The position numbers were made by a program, and so were the translations under genes. DNA of 64,000 bases from Devosia naphthalenivorans (lineage in GTDB: Bacteria > Pseudomonadota > Alphaproteobacteria > Rhizobiales > Devosiaceae): positions 78,876-142,875 of the forward strand of contig NZ_PYVW01000012.1 in NCBI RefSeq assembly GCF_003056355.1, given 5' to 3'. Shown here in pieces: positions 44,424-54,562 of the stretch (position 1 is its first letter; each line of letters begins with the position of its first letter). Under the pieces are notes generated by a model. That model had not been told where the DNA came from and did not search any database. It saw only the letters and a program-made list of their open reading frames with translations.

Positions 44424-47202
44424 CGCCAAGCCACGAAAACCCCAGTTTGCGCTGAAATCCGCCGAGGCCATCCTGGGCGAATTGGACATGGTCATTGGCG
44501 ATGAGGCACCCAAGTCCAGTGCCGCACGGGCCGCCGTGCTGGCCCATATCCGCAAGACCCTGGCCGAAGCGCGCAAGGCCGCCGAAGCCGAATTGCTGGC
44601 CACCAGCAAGGGTTTGCGTTGCGCGCAGAACCTGTCCAACGCCCAGGACGAAATCATCTCGGCGGTGCACCTGTTCGCGACGCGCCGGGTCTATCCGGTG
44701 GACAATCCGTCGGGCGCCGAGGCCATCGCGCTTTCCGCCGTTGGCGGCTATGGCCGGGGCACGCTTGCCCCCGGCTCCGATATCGATCTGCTGTTCATCC
44801 TGCCCTACAAGCAGACGCCCTGGGGCGAACAGGTCACCGAATACGTGCTCTATATGCTCTGGGATCTCGGCCAGAAGGTCGGCCATGCCGTCCGCTCGGT
44901 GGAAGAGTGTATCCGCATGGCGCGCGCCGACATGACCGTGCGGACGGCCACGCTGGAAGCGCGGTTCCTCGCCGGCGACAAGGGCCTGTTCGACAATCTC
45001 GTGCACCGGTTCGAAACCGAGATCGTGCCCAAGACCGGACCGGAATTCATCGCCGCCAAGATGGCCGAACGCGACGAGCGCCACAAGCTGATGGGCAATA
45101 CCCGCTATGTGGTGGAGCCCAATATCAAGGACGGCAAGGGCGGATTGCGCGACCTGAACACGCTGTTCTGGATCGGCAAGTATTTTTATCAGGTCAAGAC
45201 CTCGCATGAATTGGTCGGCAAGGGCGTGCTCAGCGCCTCCGAGTATAGGCTGTTCTCCCGGGCGGAGGATTTCCTGTGGGCCGTGCGCTGCCATCTGCAT
45301 TTCGTGACGGGCCGCGCCGAGGAAAAGCTGACCTTCGACGTTCAGCCCGAACTGTCCGAGCGGATGGGCTATGCCCAGCGCGTTGGCATGCTCGGGGTCG
45401 AGCGCTTCATGAAGCGCTATTTCCTCGTGGCCAAGGACGTTGGCGACCTGACGCGTATCTTCTGCGCGAGCCTGGAGTTCAACCACGCCAAGGACATGGA
45501 TCTGGTCGGCCGCGTGCTGGCCCCGTTCCGGTCGGGCCGCTCCCGGATCAAGGGTGAGACCGATTTCATCCTCGATACGGGCCGGCTCAACATCACGCGG
45601 GCCGATGTGTTCGAGAAGGACCCGGTCAATCTGATCCGGATGTTCCTCGTGGCCGGGCGCGAACAATTGCTGTTCCACCCCGACGCCATCAAGCACATCA
45701 CGCGATCGCTGGGCCTGATCGACAACAGGCTGCGCAACGATCCCAAGGCGAACGAGCATTTCCTGACCATCTTGACGGCGCCGCAATCGGTCGAGCGCAT
45801 CCTGCGCCAGATGAATGAGAGCGGCGTATTGGGCAAGTTCGTGCCGGATTTCGGCAAGATCGTCGCGCTGATGCAGTTCAACATGTACCACCATTATACG
45901 GTGGACGAGCACCTGATCCGCGCCGTTGGGGTGATGGCCCAGATCGCCAATGGCGGGCTGCGCGATGAACTGCCGTTGACGCATGAATTGCTGCCACAGC
46001 TCAACGACACGCGGCTGCTCTATGTCGCGCTGTTCCTCCATGACATCGCCAAGGGCCGTCCCGAGGATCATTCCATCGCGGGGGCCCGTATTGCCCGCAG
46101 GCTCTGCCCGCGCTTTGGCCTGTCGCTGGCGGAAACCGATACGGTGTCCTGGCTGATCGAGCATCATCTTCTGATGAGCGAGATTGCACAGGCGCGCGAT
46201 ATCCAGGACCCCGAAACCGCCAAGGCCTTTGCCGATGTGGTGCAATCGCCGCAACGGCTGGCATTGCTGATGATCTTGACGGCCTGTGACATCAGGGCGG
46301 TGGGCCCTGGCGTGTGGAGTGGGTGGAAGGGCTCGCTGCTGCGCTCGCTCTATTATGCCACCGAGCCGCTGCTGTCGGGGGGACATTCCCAACTCACCCA
46401 GTCCGACCGCATCAACTCCGCCAAGAACCAGCTGGCAGAAGCGCTCGAAGCGTGGTCCGCTGGGGATGTCCAGGCCTATACCGGGCGGCATTACGACCAT
46501 TACTGGCTGCGGGCGGAGCCCGAACTGCAGGTGGAACATGCCCGCATGATCCGCAATGCTGATATGGCAGGCGATGATTTTGCCGGCTCGATCCGCATCA
46601 AGGCCTTCGAAGGCATCACCGAGGTTAGTTTCTATACGCCGGATCACCCGCGCCTGCTGTCGCTGATCGCCGGCGCCTGCACCATGCAGGATGCTTCGAT
46701 CATCGGCGCGCAGATATTCTCGACGCGCGACGGGCATGCGCTGGACACCTTCCGGCTGCGACGCGCCTTCACCTCGGACGAGGACGAGAAGGTGCGGGCA
46801 ACGCGGATCATCGATACCGTCAAGCAATTGCTGCAGGGCAAGCGCACCATACTGATCGATCTGGGCAAGGAATCCCGGCATAACAAGCGCCTGAAGCCGT
46901 TTGCCTTGCCGGCGCAGGTATCCGTTTCCAACGCGCTGTCGGAGAAGTTTACGGTCATTGAAGTGTCGGGGCTCGACCGGCTGGGTCTGCTGCATTCGTT
47001 GACGCACCAGATTTCCGACCTCAACCTCACCATCGGCTCGGCGCATATCGGCACCTATGGCGAAAAGGCCGTGGACGTCTTCTACGTGACCGATCTGACG
47101 GGCCAGAAGATCATGAGCAAGCCGCGCCAGCGCAAGATCCATGATGCGCTGATGGCGGTGTTCCATCCCAAGTTGGCGGAACAGAAGGTGAGTAATGGGT
47201 AG
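44404..47202 (+). CDS. glnD: Bifunctional PII uridylyltransferase / uridylyl-removing enzyme GlnD
   Basis: Senses glutamine and modifies or demodifies PII proteins to set nitrogen status. The 932-residue protein has an N-terminal nucleotidyltransferase with GGYGRGTLAPGSDIDLLF, a linked GlnE-like region, an HD domain (HHYTVDEHLIRAVG, LFLHDIAKG), and two C-terminal ACT domains (EVSFYTPDHPRLLSL and EVSGLDRLGLLHSL). It begins inside the last 20 bases of mutS, the arrangement known in rhizobia. Confidence 0.96.
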   Translation: MTLVEADAKPRKPQFALKSAEAILGELDMVIGDEAPKSSAARAAVLAHIRKTLAEARKAAEAELLATSKGLRCAQNLSNAQDEIISAVHLFATRRVYPVDNPSGAEAIALSAVGGYGRGTLAPGSDIDLLFILPYKQTPWGEQVTEYVLYMLWDLGQKVGHAVRSVEECIRMARADMTVRTATLEARFLAGDKGLFDNLVHRFETEIVPKTGPEFIAAKMAERDERHKLMGNTRYVVEPNIKDGKGGLRDLNTLFWIGKYFYQVKTSHELVGKGVLSASEYRLFSRAEDFLWAVRCHLHFVTGRAEEKLTFDVQPELSERMGYAQRVGMLGVERFMKRYFLVAKDVGDLTRIFCASLEFNHAKDMDLVGRVLAPFRSGRSRIKGETDFILDTGRLNITRADVFEKDPVNLIRMFLVAGREQLLFHPDAIKHITRSLGLIDNRLRNDPKANEHFLTILTAPQSVERILRQMNESGVLGKFVPDFGKIVALMQFNMYHHYTVDEHLIRAVGVMAQIANGGLRDELPLTHELLPQLNDTRLLYVALFLHDIAKGRPEDHSIAGARIARRLCPRFGLSLAETDTVSWLIEHHLLMSEIAQARDIQDPETAKAFADVVQSPQRLALLMILTACDIRAVGPGVWSGWKGSLLRSLYYATEPLLSGGHSQLTQSDRINSAKNQLAEALEAWSAGDVQAYTGRHYDHYWLRAEPELQVEHARMIRNADMAGDDFAGSIRIKAFEGITEVSFYTPDHPRLLSLIAGACTMQDASIIGAQIFSTRDGHALDTFRLRRAFTSDEDEKVRATRIIDTVKQLLQGKRTILIDLGKESRHNKRLKPFALPAQVSVSNALSEKFTVIEVSGLDRLGLLHSLTHQISDLNLTIGSAHIGTYGEKAVDVFYVTDLTGQKIMSKPRQRKIHDALMAVFHPKLAEQKVSNG

Positions 47203-47214
47203 CGGCACCCACCC

Positions 47215-48780
47215 ATGAGCCTTTACCGCAATTTCCTCTCCGTCGGTGGACTGACTCTCCTCTCGCGCATTGCCGGCTTTGTCCGTGATGCCCTGATGGC
47301 GGCTGTGCTGGGCATCGGCCCGGTGGCTGATGCGTTCAATGCAGCGTTCCGCTTTCCCAATCTGTTCCGGCGGCTGTTTGCCGAGGGCGCGTTCAATACC
47401 GCCTTCGTGCCGATGTTTTCTACGGCACTCGAACAGAGCGGACCTGACCAGGCGCGTGCCCTGGCGGGGCGGATCATCAGCTGGCTGGTGGCGGCGGTAT
47501 TGGTCGTGACCATCCTGGCCGAGATCTTCATGCCGCAGCTGATGGCGCTGTTTGTTCCGGGCTTCACCGATAATCCGGCAAAGTTCGAACTGACTGTGTT
47601 CCTCACCCGGTTGATGTTTCCGTATCTGGCCTGCATGTCGCTGATGGCAGCGTATGGCGCGATCCTCAACTCGCTTGGCCGCTTCTTTGCCGCGGCTTTC
47701 GCCCCCGTTCTGCTCAACATCGTCAACATCGGCGTCTTGGTGCCCCTGGCAATCGTCACGGTGAACGAGCAGGCCGATATTGCCTTCTGGCTGGCAATGG
47801 CCGCCCTGGCCGGAGGCGTGGCCCAGTTGGCGCTGGTATATTGGGCTATCCGTCGCGCCGGTTTTGTTCCCCGCTTGAGCCTGCCGCGGTTCAACAGCGA
47901 AGTGCGCCGGTTCTGGGTACTGGCCATTCCGGCCATCATCGCTGGGGGTATTACCCAGATCAACATTTTCGTCGGCACGGTGATTGCCTCGGGGGCCGAC
48001 GACGCCATTTCCATCATCGCCAATGCCGACCGGCTTTATCAGCTGCCGCTTGGCATTATCGGCATCGCCATCGGAACGGTGCTGCTGCCCGAGTTGTCGC
48101 GTCATCTCGGGGCCGGACGAGAAGTGGAGGCACGCACGACGCAGAGCCAGTCGCTGTTGCTGTCCATGCTGTTCTCGCTGCCGGCAGCAGCAGCCCTGAT
48201 GGCCATTCCGGTGCCGATCGTGCGCGTGCTGTTTGAACGCGGCCAGTTCAACGCTGCCGACACCCTGGCCGTGGGACAGACCCTGGTCGGCTTCGCCGTT
48301 GGCCTGCCCGCCTTTGTGCTGATCCGCGTGCTGCAGCCCGGCTTCTTCTCGCGCAAGGATACGGTGACCCCCACCGTGCTGGCCGGCATTTCAGTTGTCG
48401 TCAACATTGCGGTTTCGCTGCTGTTGTTTCCCAGCCTGCAATCGGTCGGCATTGCGCTTGCTACCTCGATCTCCGCCTGGATCAACGTTGCGGGGCTGGG
48501 CATCCTCCTGGCCCGGCGCGGGCACTTCCAGCTGACACTGGGCGAACTACGGCGGCACGGCCTGATCCTGCTGGCGGCACTGGTCATGGGTGCCACGCTG
48601 GTGCTGCTCAGCAATCGCGCTGCGGCGATCTTTGCTGCGGGCGGGCCGCTGCTGTTCCAGGTCGGGGCACTCGCCGCGATATGCCTGTTTTGCTCGGCGC
48701 TGTTTTTCGCCCTGGTGCATTTCAGCGGCGCGCAGCCTCTGGGTGCCGTACTCAGCCGTTTGCGCCGCCGTCGCGCCTGA
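47215..48780 (+). CDS. murJ: Lipid II flippase MurJ
   Basis: Flips the peptidoglycan precursor lipid II across the inner membrane. The 521-residue protein has about 14 hydrophobic helices, with the MurJ/MviN stretches [42 protein letters not shown] and LFERGQF. The conserved arginines are in place. It follows glnD by 12 bases; glnD-murJ-trpS is a familiar order in alphaproteobacteria. Confidence 0.95.
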   Translation: MSLYRNFLSVGGLTLLSRIAGFVRDALMAAVLGIGPVADAFNAAFRFPNLFRRLFAEGAFNTAFVPMFSTALEQSGPDQARALAGRIISWLVAAVLVVTILAEIFMPQLMALFVPGFTDNPAKFELTVFLTRLMFPYLACMSLMAAYGAILNSLGRFFAAAFAPVLLNIVNIGVLVPLAIVTVNEQADIAFWLAMAALAGGVAQLALVYWAIRRAGFVPRLSLPRFNSEVRRFWVLAIPAIIAGGITQINIFVGTVIASGADDAISIIANADRLYQLPLGIIGIAIGTVLLPELSRHLGAGREVEARTTQSQSLLLSMLFSLPAAAALMAIPVPIVRVLFERGQFNAADTLAVGQTLVGFAVGLPAFVLIRVLQPGFFSRKDTVTPTVLAGISVVVNIAVSLLLFPSLQSVGIALATSISAWINVAGLGILLARRGHFQLTLGELRRHGLILLAALVMGATLVLLSNRAAAIFAAGGPLLFQVGALAAICLFCSALFFALVHFSGAQPLGAVLSRLRRRRA

Positions 48781-48859
48781 GGTTTGGCCCTCCGGGATGA
48801 CATTGCGGCGCATCGGATATAGATGTTCCCGACCCATCGTATTCACTCAGGCTTTCCTC

Positions 48860-49891
48860 ATGGCATTCACGCCCCGCGTCTTTTCCGGCATCAAGCCCTC
48901 GGGCGATCTGCACCTCGGCAACTATCTGGGCGCCATTCGGCGCTTCGTGCCGCTGCAGGATACGCACGAGACGATCTATTGCGTCGTCGACATGCATGCG
49001 ATCACTGTCTGGCAAGACCCCGAGGATCTGCGGCGCCGGACTTACGAGATCGCCGCCGCCTATATCGCGGCAGGGCTCGACCCGGCCAAATCCATCATCT
49101 TCAACCAGTCCAAGGTGATGGAGCACGCGGAGCTGAGCTGGATCTTCAACTGCGTTGCCCGCATGGGGTGGATGTCGCGCATGACCCAGTTCAAGGACAA
49201 GGCCGGCGAAAACAGCGAGAACGTCTCGCTGGGCCTGTTTGCCTACCCATCGCTGATGGCCGCCGATATTCTCCTCTACAAGGCCACCGGCGTTCCCGTG
49301 GGGGAAGACCAGAAGCAGCATCTGGAACTGACCCGTGACATCGCCAAGAAGTTCAACCACGATTTCCGCAAGCAGATTAGCGCCGCTGGCTTCGAGGGGG
49401 ATTTCTTTCCCATCACCGAGACGCTGGCGACGGGACCCGCCATGCGGGTGAAGTCGCTCAAGGACGGCTCCAAGAAGATGAGCAAGTCCGCAGAGTCTGA
49501 TCTGTCGACCATTTATATGATGGACGATGCCGACATGATCGCCAAAAAGATCAAGCGGGCGACCACGGACGCCGAGGCTTTGCCGAGCGAAGCGGCGGGG
49601 CTTGCGGGGCGGTCCGAGGCGGAGAACCTCGCGGGCATTTATGCGGCGCTCTCGAACCAGACTGTCGATCAGGTGCTGGCAGAATTCGGCGGCAAGGGCT
49701 GGGGCGCATTCAAGCCGGCGCTGGGTGAGCTTGCCGTTGCCGTGCTTTCGCCGATCGCCGAGGAAATGAAGCGGCTGGTGGCCGACCGTGGCGAGATGGA
49801 CCGCATCCTGCGCGACGGAGCGGACCGAGCCCGGGCGATTGCCCAGCCGGTGATGGAAGATGTTCGCAACATTGTCGGGTTCATCCGCTAA
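48860..49891 (+). CDS. trpS: Tryptophanyl-tRNA synthetase TrpS
   Basis: Class I synthetase for tRNA-Trp. The 343-residue protein has the HIGH-type motif HLGN in [51 protein letters not shown] and the KMSKS motif. I used the ATG at 48860, which starts the family N-terminus; the frame is open upstream into the murJ end without homology. The usp gene follows after ten bases. Confidence 0.96.
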   Translation: MAFTPRVFSGIKPSGDLHLGNYLGAIRRFVPLQDTHETIYCVVDMHAITVWQDPEDLRRRTYEIAAAYIAAGLDPAKSIIFNQSKVMEHAELSWIFNCVARMGWMSRMTQFKDKAGENSENVSLGLFAYPSLMAADILLYKATGVPVGEDQKQHLELTRDIAKKFNHDFRKQISAAGFEGDFFPITETLATGPAMRVKSLKDGSKKMSKSAESDLSTIYMMDDADMIAKKIKRATTDAEALPSEAAGLAGRSEAENLAGIYAALSNQTVDQVLAEFGGKGWGAFKPALGELAVAVLSPIAEEMKRLVADRGEMDRILRDGADRARAIAQPVMEDVRNIVGFIR

Positions 49892-49901
49892 GGGGGCAGC
49901 T

Positions 49902-50372
49902 ATGTACGATACCGAATACAAGCGCAAATTCCTGGTCGTCATCGATGAAACCGCCGAGTGCGACCGGGCACTGACTTTTGCCGCCTATCGCGTCAAGCGG
50001 ACCGGCGGCACGGTGGTGCTGATGAGCGTGGTGCAAAAGCCCGAGTTCATCGGCCTTGGCGTCGAGGACGTGCTGCGGGCCGAGGCCGTGGAACAGGCCG
50101 AGCGTAATCTGGATGCCCGGCTGGCGCGATTGCGCGATATCGGCGACGTGCGCAGCGAATCGGTGATCCGGGAAGGCGAGGCCGCCGAGGAGATCGAGCG
50201 GGTCATCGACCAGGATCAGGGGATCGCCATCCTGGTATTGGCCGCCTCCACTTCGGCCGAGGGTCCGGGGCCCCTGGTGATGCACTTTGCCGGTCGGGCG
50301 AATGCGTTGCCGATACCGCTTACCGTGGTGCCGGGGCGGATGAGCGATGATGAGATTATCGCGGTTTGCTGA
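49902..50372 (+). CDS. Universal stress protein family protein
   Basis: A 156-residue UspA-like fold beginning KFLVVIDETAECDRALTFAAYRVKRTGG and ending with PIPLTVVPG. The ATP-binding glycine pattern near the C-terminus (STSAEGPGPLVMHFAGRA) is not the canonical one, so ATP binding is uncertain. It lies ten bases after trpS, an order shared with relatives. ATG at 49902 follows GGGGG. Confidence 0.88.
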   Translation: MYDTEYKRKFLVVIDETAECDRALTFAAYRVKRTGGTVVLMSVVQKPEFIGLGVEDVLRAEAVEQAERNLDARLARLRDIGDVRSESVIREGEAAEEIERVIDQDQGIAILVLAASTSAEGPGPLVMHFAGRANALPIPLTVVPGRMSDDEIIAVC

Positions 50373-50435
50373 GGCGGGGATAAGCGGGAATGGCCCTCAG
50401 GGGCGAGGTGAGTCGCTCAGCGCCAAACCCATGAA

Positions 50436-50466
50436 AAAAGGCCCGGTTTGCACCGGGCCTTTTCGT
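50436..50466. terminator. Bidirectional terminator between usp and dnaK
   Basis: 11-bp stem AAAGGCCCGGT / ACCGGGCCTTT with loop TTGC, with A run on one side and T run on the other. It can serve both convergent genes. Confidence 0.92.
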
Positions 50467-50481
50467 TTCGAGTGGGACTAG

Positions 50482-52395
50482 TTAGGCCGACTTCTTGTCG
50501 TCGTCGTCCTTGACCTCTTCGAAGTCGGCGTCGACGACGTCGTCTTCGCTGTCATCGTCGGTGCCGTTGGCCTTGGCTTCGGCTTCGGCCTGGCTTGCCT
50601 TGTACATGGCCTCGCCCAGCTTCATCGATGCCTGGGCCAGGGCCTCGGTCTTTTCCTTGATCACTTCGCCATCTTCGCCGTCGATCACGGCGCGCAGATC
50701 GGTGATCGCGGTTTCGATCGCGGTCTTGTCTTCGGCCGAGACCTTGTCGCCATATTCCTTGAGCGACTTCTCGGTCGAGTGGATCAGCGACTCGCCCTGG
50801 TTCTTGGCTTCCACGGCTTCGCGCTTCTTCTTGTCGGCTTCAGCGTTCTGCTCGGCTTCCTTGACCATCTTCTCGATGTCGGCGTCCGAAAGACCACCCG
50901 AAGCCTGGATGCGGATCTGCTGCTCCTTGCCGGTGCCCTTGTCCTTGGCCGAAACCTGCACGATGCCGTTGGCGTCGATGTCGAAGGTCACTTCGATCTG
51001 CGGCACGCCACGCGGTGCGGGCGGAATGCCGGCCAGGTCGAAATTGCCCAAGAGCTTGTTGTTAGCGGCCATTTCGCGCTCGCCCTGGAACACGCGGATG
51101 GTCACCGCGCTCTGGCTGTCTTCGGCGGTCGAGAAGGTCTGGCTCTTCTTGGTCGGGATCGTGGTGTTGCGATCGATCAGGCGGGTGAACACGCCACCCA
51201 GCGTCTCAATGCCCAGCGAGAGCGGGGTCACGTCGAGCAGGAGCACGTCCTTGACGTCGCCCTGCAGCACGCCGGCCTGGATAGCAGCGCCGAGCGCCAC
51301 GACTTCGTCCGGGTTGACGCCCTTGTGCGGCTCCTTGCCGAACAGCTGCTTGACCGCTTCCTGCACCTTGGGCATGCGGCTCATGCCGCCGACCAGAACC
51401 ACTTCGTCGATCTGGGAAGCCGAAACGCCGGCATCCTTCATCGCCTGCTTGCAGGGGTCGATGGTGCGCTGGATCAGGTCATCGACCAGGGTTTCGAGCT
51501 TGGAGCGGCTGAGCTTGAGCGTCAGGTGCTTTGGACCCGAAGCATCGGCGGTGATGAACGGCAGGTTGATTTCGGTCTGGGTCGAGCTCGAGAGTTCGAT
51601 CTTGGCCTTTTCGGCAGCTTCCTTGAGGCGCTGCAAAGCGAGCTTGTCGGAACGAAGGTCGATGCCCTGCTCCTTCTTGAACTCGTCGGCCAGGTAATCG
51701 ACCAGGCGCATGTCGAAGTCTTCACCGCCCAGGAACGTGTCGCCATTGGTGGACTTCACCTCGAACACGCCATCGCCGATTTCCAGGATGGAGATATCGA
51801 AGGTGCCGCCGCCAAGGTCATAGACCGCGATGGTGCCGGTGTTCTTCTTGTCGAGGCCATAAGCAAGCGCCGCAGCGGTGGGCTCGTTGATGATGCGGAG
51901 CACTTCAAGGCCGGCGATCTTGCCGGCGTCCTTGGTGGCCTGGCGCTGGCTGTCGTTGAAATAGGCCGGGACGGTGATAACGGCCTGCGTGACGTTCTCG
52001 CCGAGATAGGATTCGGCGGTTTCCTTCATCTTCTGCAGGATCATGGCCGAAACCTGCGAGGGCGAGTACTTGTCGCCCGAGGCTTCAACCCACGCATCGC
52101 CATTGTCGGCCTTGACGATCTTGAAGGGCACAAGGTTCTTGTCCTTGGCCACGACGGCATCGTCGAACCGGCGCCCGATCAGGCGCTTGACGGCAAACAG
52201 GGTATTTTCCGGATTGGTGACGGCCTGGCGCTTGGCTGGCTGGCCGACAAGACGCTCGCCATCCTTGGAGAAGGCGACCATCGAGGGGGTGGTGCGTCCC
52301 CCTTCCGCGTTTTCGATAATCTTGGGATTGGCGCCGTCCATAACCGCAACGCAGCTATTGGTGGTGCCTAGGTCGATACCAATGACTTTAGCCAT
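50482..52395 (-). CDS. dnaK: Molecular chaperone DnaK
   Basis: Hsp70 chaperone. The 637-residue protein has the nucleotide-binding domain with [28 protein letters not shown] and [12 protein letters not shown], and the substrate domain with [12 protein letters not shown]. It ends with the acidic [10 protein letters not shown] tail. I used the ATG at 52395, which begins the family N-terminus AKVIGID. A heat-shock-type promoter lies about 117 bases upstream. The dnaJ partner commonly next to dnaK is not in the window; grpE and hrcA lie 1.5 kb away. Confidence 0.98.
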   Translation of the reverse strand: MAKVIGIDLGTTNSCVAVMDGANPKIIENAEGGRTTPSMVAFSKDGERLVGQPAKRQAVTNPENTLFAVKRLIGRRFDDAVVAKDKNLVPFKIVKADNGDAWVEASGDKYSPSQVSAMILQKMKETAESYLGENVTQAVITVPAYFNDSQRQATKDAGKIAGLEVLRIINEPTAAALAYGLDKKNTGTIAVYDLGGGTFDISILEIGDGVFEVKSTNGDTFLGGEDFDMRLVDYLADEFKKEQGIDLRSDKLALQRLKEAAEKAKIELSSSTQTEINLPFITADASGPKHLTLKLSRSKLETLVDDLIQRTIDPCKQAMKDAGVSASQIDEVVLVGGMSRMPKVQEAVKQLFGKEPHKGVNPDEVVALGAAIQAGVLQGDVKDVLLLDVTPLSLGIETLGGVFTRLIDRNTTIPTKKSQTFSTAEDSQSAVTIRVFQGEREMAANNKLLGNFDLAGIPPAPRGVPQIEVTFDIDANGIVQVSAKDKGTGKEQQIRIQASGGLSDADIEKMVKEAEQNAEADKKKREAVEAKNQGESLIHSTEKSLKEYGDKVSAEDKTAIETAITDLRAVIDGEDGEVIKEKTEALAQASMKLGEAMYKASQAEAEAKANGTDDDSEDDVVDADFEEVKDDDDKKSA

Positions 52396-52511
52396 GAACA
52401 TGTAGCCTTTCTTGAGCAAACCCTTGGTGAAACCCCTTTGCGAGGCAGTCTCGTGGCCGGGAAAGCCGGGTTCCTTGCAATTGAAATATGCCCATTGCTG
52501 GGCCTTGGGCG

Positions 52512-52541
52512 TATATAGGGGGGTGGCCGGAACGCTTCAAG
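52512..52541 (-). promoter_or_regulatory. RpoH (sigma-32) type promoter of dnaK
   Basis: On the minus strand CTTGAA and CCTATATA are separated by 16 bases, close to the alphaproteobacterial RpoH consensus (CTTGAC-N17-CCTATAT). It would give a leader of about 110 bases before the dnaK ATG. Confidence 0.75.
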
Positions 52542-52936
52542 CAGCTTGGCGCAGACTTTGTGCCTTAATTCCCTTGCGGAAACCGGTTTGCGTGCTGGTG
52601 GTGGAGCGGGCGTGCGGAAGCGCCGCCTCCCCTGCGGTTTTGATCAGCGTGCACGTGGCGAGGCCCTGCCCCGGTAAGTTTTAGTGTGTGAGACAAAGCC
52701 TCGCCACATGCGATGGGATTTTCTGGCGCGCGCGACTCTGGCCTCGGAGCGTCAATAGCCCGGCGACACTTCCGCTTGCCTGCGGGGATCACGACATCCC
52801 CGCCCCATCTGACAACAACACTAGCCGGTTCGCGCGACCCGCTGGGCGTGAGGTTGGTATGGGTGAGGATAGTGTGTGGGGGATGGAGGGGGAGAAGATG
52901 GATAGAGTTGGGGTAAGGCGATCAAGGCTCTATCGT

Positions 52937-52985
52937 CCCCTCACCCGGCGCTGCGCGCCAACCTCTCCCCGGAGGGGCGAGGTGA
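52937..52985. repeat. Dispersed repeat, family C (CCCCTCACCCGGCGC type)
   Basis: CCCCTCACCCGGCGCTGCGC followed by GCC(A)ACCTCTCCCC recurs at 63881-63914 with one base change. The copy here continues into an inverted GGGGCGAGGTGA arm. Confidence 0.75.
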
Positions 52986-53042
52986 ACCGGTGCCTGCCAT
53001 GCCATCTGCGATAGCCCAGCCTCCACTCGCTCGGCCTCGAGG

Positions 53043-53063
53043 TTCGACAGGCTCACCATGAGG
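53043..53063. repeat. Dispersed repeat, family A (single arm)
   Basis: Exact 21-base copy of the arm at 7002-7022 (core TTCGACAGGCTCACC). Confidence 0.8.
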
Positions 53064-53208
53064 CCTTTGGGAATATCGTGTGGTTGAGAAGTATGAAGCC
53101 CGGGACCGTCCGGGACGGTGGTCGCACCTTCACGATGCACAAGGGGCCTTCTCGACAATTGCGAGCGAACGGTCATAACTGCCCCGGTGCAAACAAGGGG
53201 ATGCCGCC

Positions 53209-53844
53209 ATGACGATCGAGATTTCACCCGAGGACGTGTTGGTGGTTGTCGACATGCAGTATGATTTCCTGCCCGGCGGCAGCCTGGCGGTGGCTGGTGG
53301 CGATGAGATCGTGCCGTTGATCAATACGCTGGGGCGTCATTTTGGCAATGTGGTGCTGACCCAGGACTGGCACCCGGCGGAGCATGTTTCCTTTGCCAGC
53401 CAGCACGATGGCAAGGCGCCGTTTGAAACCATCGAACTCGATTATGGCACTCAGGTGCTTTGGCCCGACCATTGCGTGTGGGGCACGCCCGGCGCTGAAC
53501 TGTCCCGCGAGCTTGCGCTGCCGCATGCGCAATTGATCATCCGCAAGGGCTATAACCGGCTGATCGACAGCTATTCGGGGTTCCAGGAGGCCGACCGGCA
53601 GACGCTCACGGGGCTTGCCGGATATCTCAATGAGCGCGATGTCGGGCGGTTGTTTCTGGTTGGGTTGGCAACCGATTTCTGCGTGGCCTGGACCGCCATC
53701 GATGGCGCGGCTGCCGGCTACGACGTGACGGTGATCGAGGACGCAACCCGGGCAATCGACAATGCCGGATCGCTTGGACAGGCCTGGGCGGACATGGCGG
53801 ACGCCGGGGTGGCGCGGATCATGAGCAAGGATATTTTGGGTTAG
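53209..53844 (+). CDS. pncA: Nicotinamidase PncA
   Basis: Converts nicotinamide to nicotinic acid for NAD salvage. The 211-residue isochorismatase-fold enzyme has the catalytic triad Asp15 (VVVDMQYDFLPGG), Lys113 (RKGYN) and Cys158 (TDFCVAWTA). The metal site Asp53, His55, His59 lies in TQDWHPAEH. A terminator hairpin overlapping a parS-like site follows. It is monocistronic. Confidence 0.95.
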   Translation: MTIEISPEDVLVVVDMQYDFLPGGSLAVAGGDEIVPLINTLGRHFGNVVLTQDWHPAEHVSFASQHDGKAPFETIELDYGTQVLWPDHCVWGTPGAELSRELALPHAQLIIRKGYNRLIDSYSGFQEADRQTLTGLAGYLNERDVGRLFLVGLATDFCVAWTAIDGAAAGYDVTVIEDATRAIDNAGSLGQAWADMADAGVARIMSKDILG

Positions 53845-53861
53845 GCCGGCCCACAAATGCA

Positions 53862-53883
53862 AATCCCCGCCGGAGCGGGGATT
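53862..53883. terminator. Hairpin between pncA and grpE
   Basis: 9-bp perfect stem AATCCCCGC / GCGGGGATT with loop CGGA, 18 bases past the pncA stop. No immediate T run on the plus strand; its right arm overlaps the parS-like site at 53879. Confidence 0.6.
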
Positions 53884-53894
53884 CACGTGAAACT
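53879..53894 (+). promoter_or_regulatory. parS-like ParB site, GANTC variant (site 10)
   Basis: GATTCACGTGAAAC core between pncA and grpE, the farthest copy from the putative origin (about 31.7 kb). Confidence 0.7.
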
Positions 53895-53909
53895 TTTTAG
53901 CCTTGAGGC

Positions 53910-54494
53910 TCAGGCGCTCTTGTCGACGGCTTCGTCGGCCGGGGCCTGGCTCGGGCCGCCCTTGGCGACGCCCACCATGGCGGGACGCAGCACGCGGTCG
54001 CCGATGGCAAAGCCCGCCTGCACGACCTGTACGACGGTGCCTTCGGGACGGGTGGGATCGGGCACTTCGAACATGGCCTGGTGCTTGTGGGGGTCGAACT
54101 TCTGCCCCTCGGCCTCGATCGGCTTGACACCGTGCTTGGCCAGCAGGCGCTGCATTTCGCGCTCGGCCAGCTCGATACCTTCGATCAGGCTCTTGGTGGT
54201 CGCGTCTCCGCTTTCGCGCGCTTCGGCGGGAAGCATCACCAGGGCGCGGCTCAGCGCGTCGGTGGCGCTCAGCATGTCGCGGGCAAAGCCGGAAATGGCA
54301 TAAGAGCGTGTGTCATTGACGTCGCGCTCGGTGCGCTTGCGCAGGTTTTCCATCTCCGCGATGGTGCGCAGCACCCGGTCCTTGAGCTCGGCGTTTTCGG
54401 CCTGCAGCGCTTCGATCGGATCAACCTCGGGCTGTTCGACCTCGGTTTCGAACTCGTTCGTTTCGCCGGAGGCGGCGTTCTCGTCGCTCATCAT
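53910..54494 (-). CDS. grpE: Nucleotide exchange factor GrpE
   Basis: Exchanges ADP for ATP on DnaK. The 194-residue protein has an acidic disordered N-terminus, a long coiled coil (about 28-75, [25 protein letters not shown]) and a C-terminal beta domain with [14 protein letters not shown] and [18 protein letters not shown] [18 protein letters not shown]. It lies 68 bases downstream of hrcA in the common hrcA-grpE order. Confidence 0.95.
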   Translation of the reverse strand: MMSDENAASGETNEFETEVEQPEVDPIEALQAENAELKDRVLRTIAEMENLRKRTERDVNDTRSYAISGFARDMLSATDALSRALVMLPAEARESGDATTKSLIEGIELAEREMQRLLAKHGVKPIEAEGQKFDPHKHQAMFEVPDPTRPEGTVVQVVQAGFAIGDRVLRPAMVGVAKGGPSQAPADEAVDKSA

Positions 54495-54562
54495 TATTCT
54501 ATTTTCCGCATGTGTAAGGGGGTTAACGCCGATATCGGCCAGAATGGTCGGGTTTTCAACCC

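Larger units (their letters stand above)
52542..53208. other. Gene-free stretch with repeat remnants
   Basis: About 670 bases between the dnaK promoter and pncA without a convincing gene. Short open frames on both strands lack ribosome binding sites and family resemblance. It contains a dispersed repeat (52937-52985) and a single arm of another (53043-53063). It looks like a repeat-collecting intergenic region. Confidence 0.6.

Noticed and set aside
44053..48105. A 1350-codon open frame on the minus strand
   Set aside because: It is antisense to mutS end, glnD and murJ, has His/Gly/Asp-rich low-complexity composition and no family features. GC-rich third positions on the plus strand cause such frames.
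50779..52371. A 530-codon open frame on the plus strand
   Set aside because: Antisense shadow of dnaK.
52688..53014. A 108-codon open frame in the dnaK-pncA gap
   Set aside because: No ribosome binding site or family resemblance, and its 3' third is dispersed repeat DNA.
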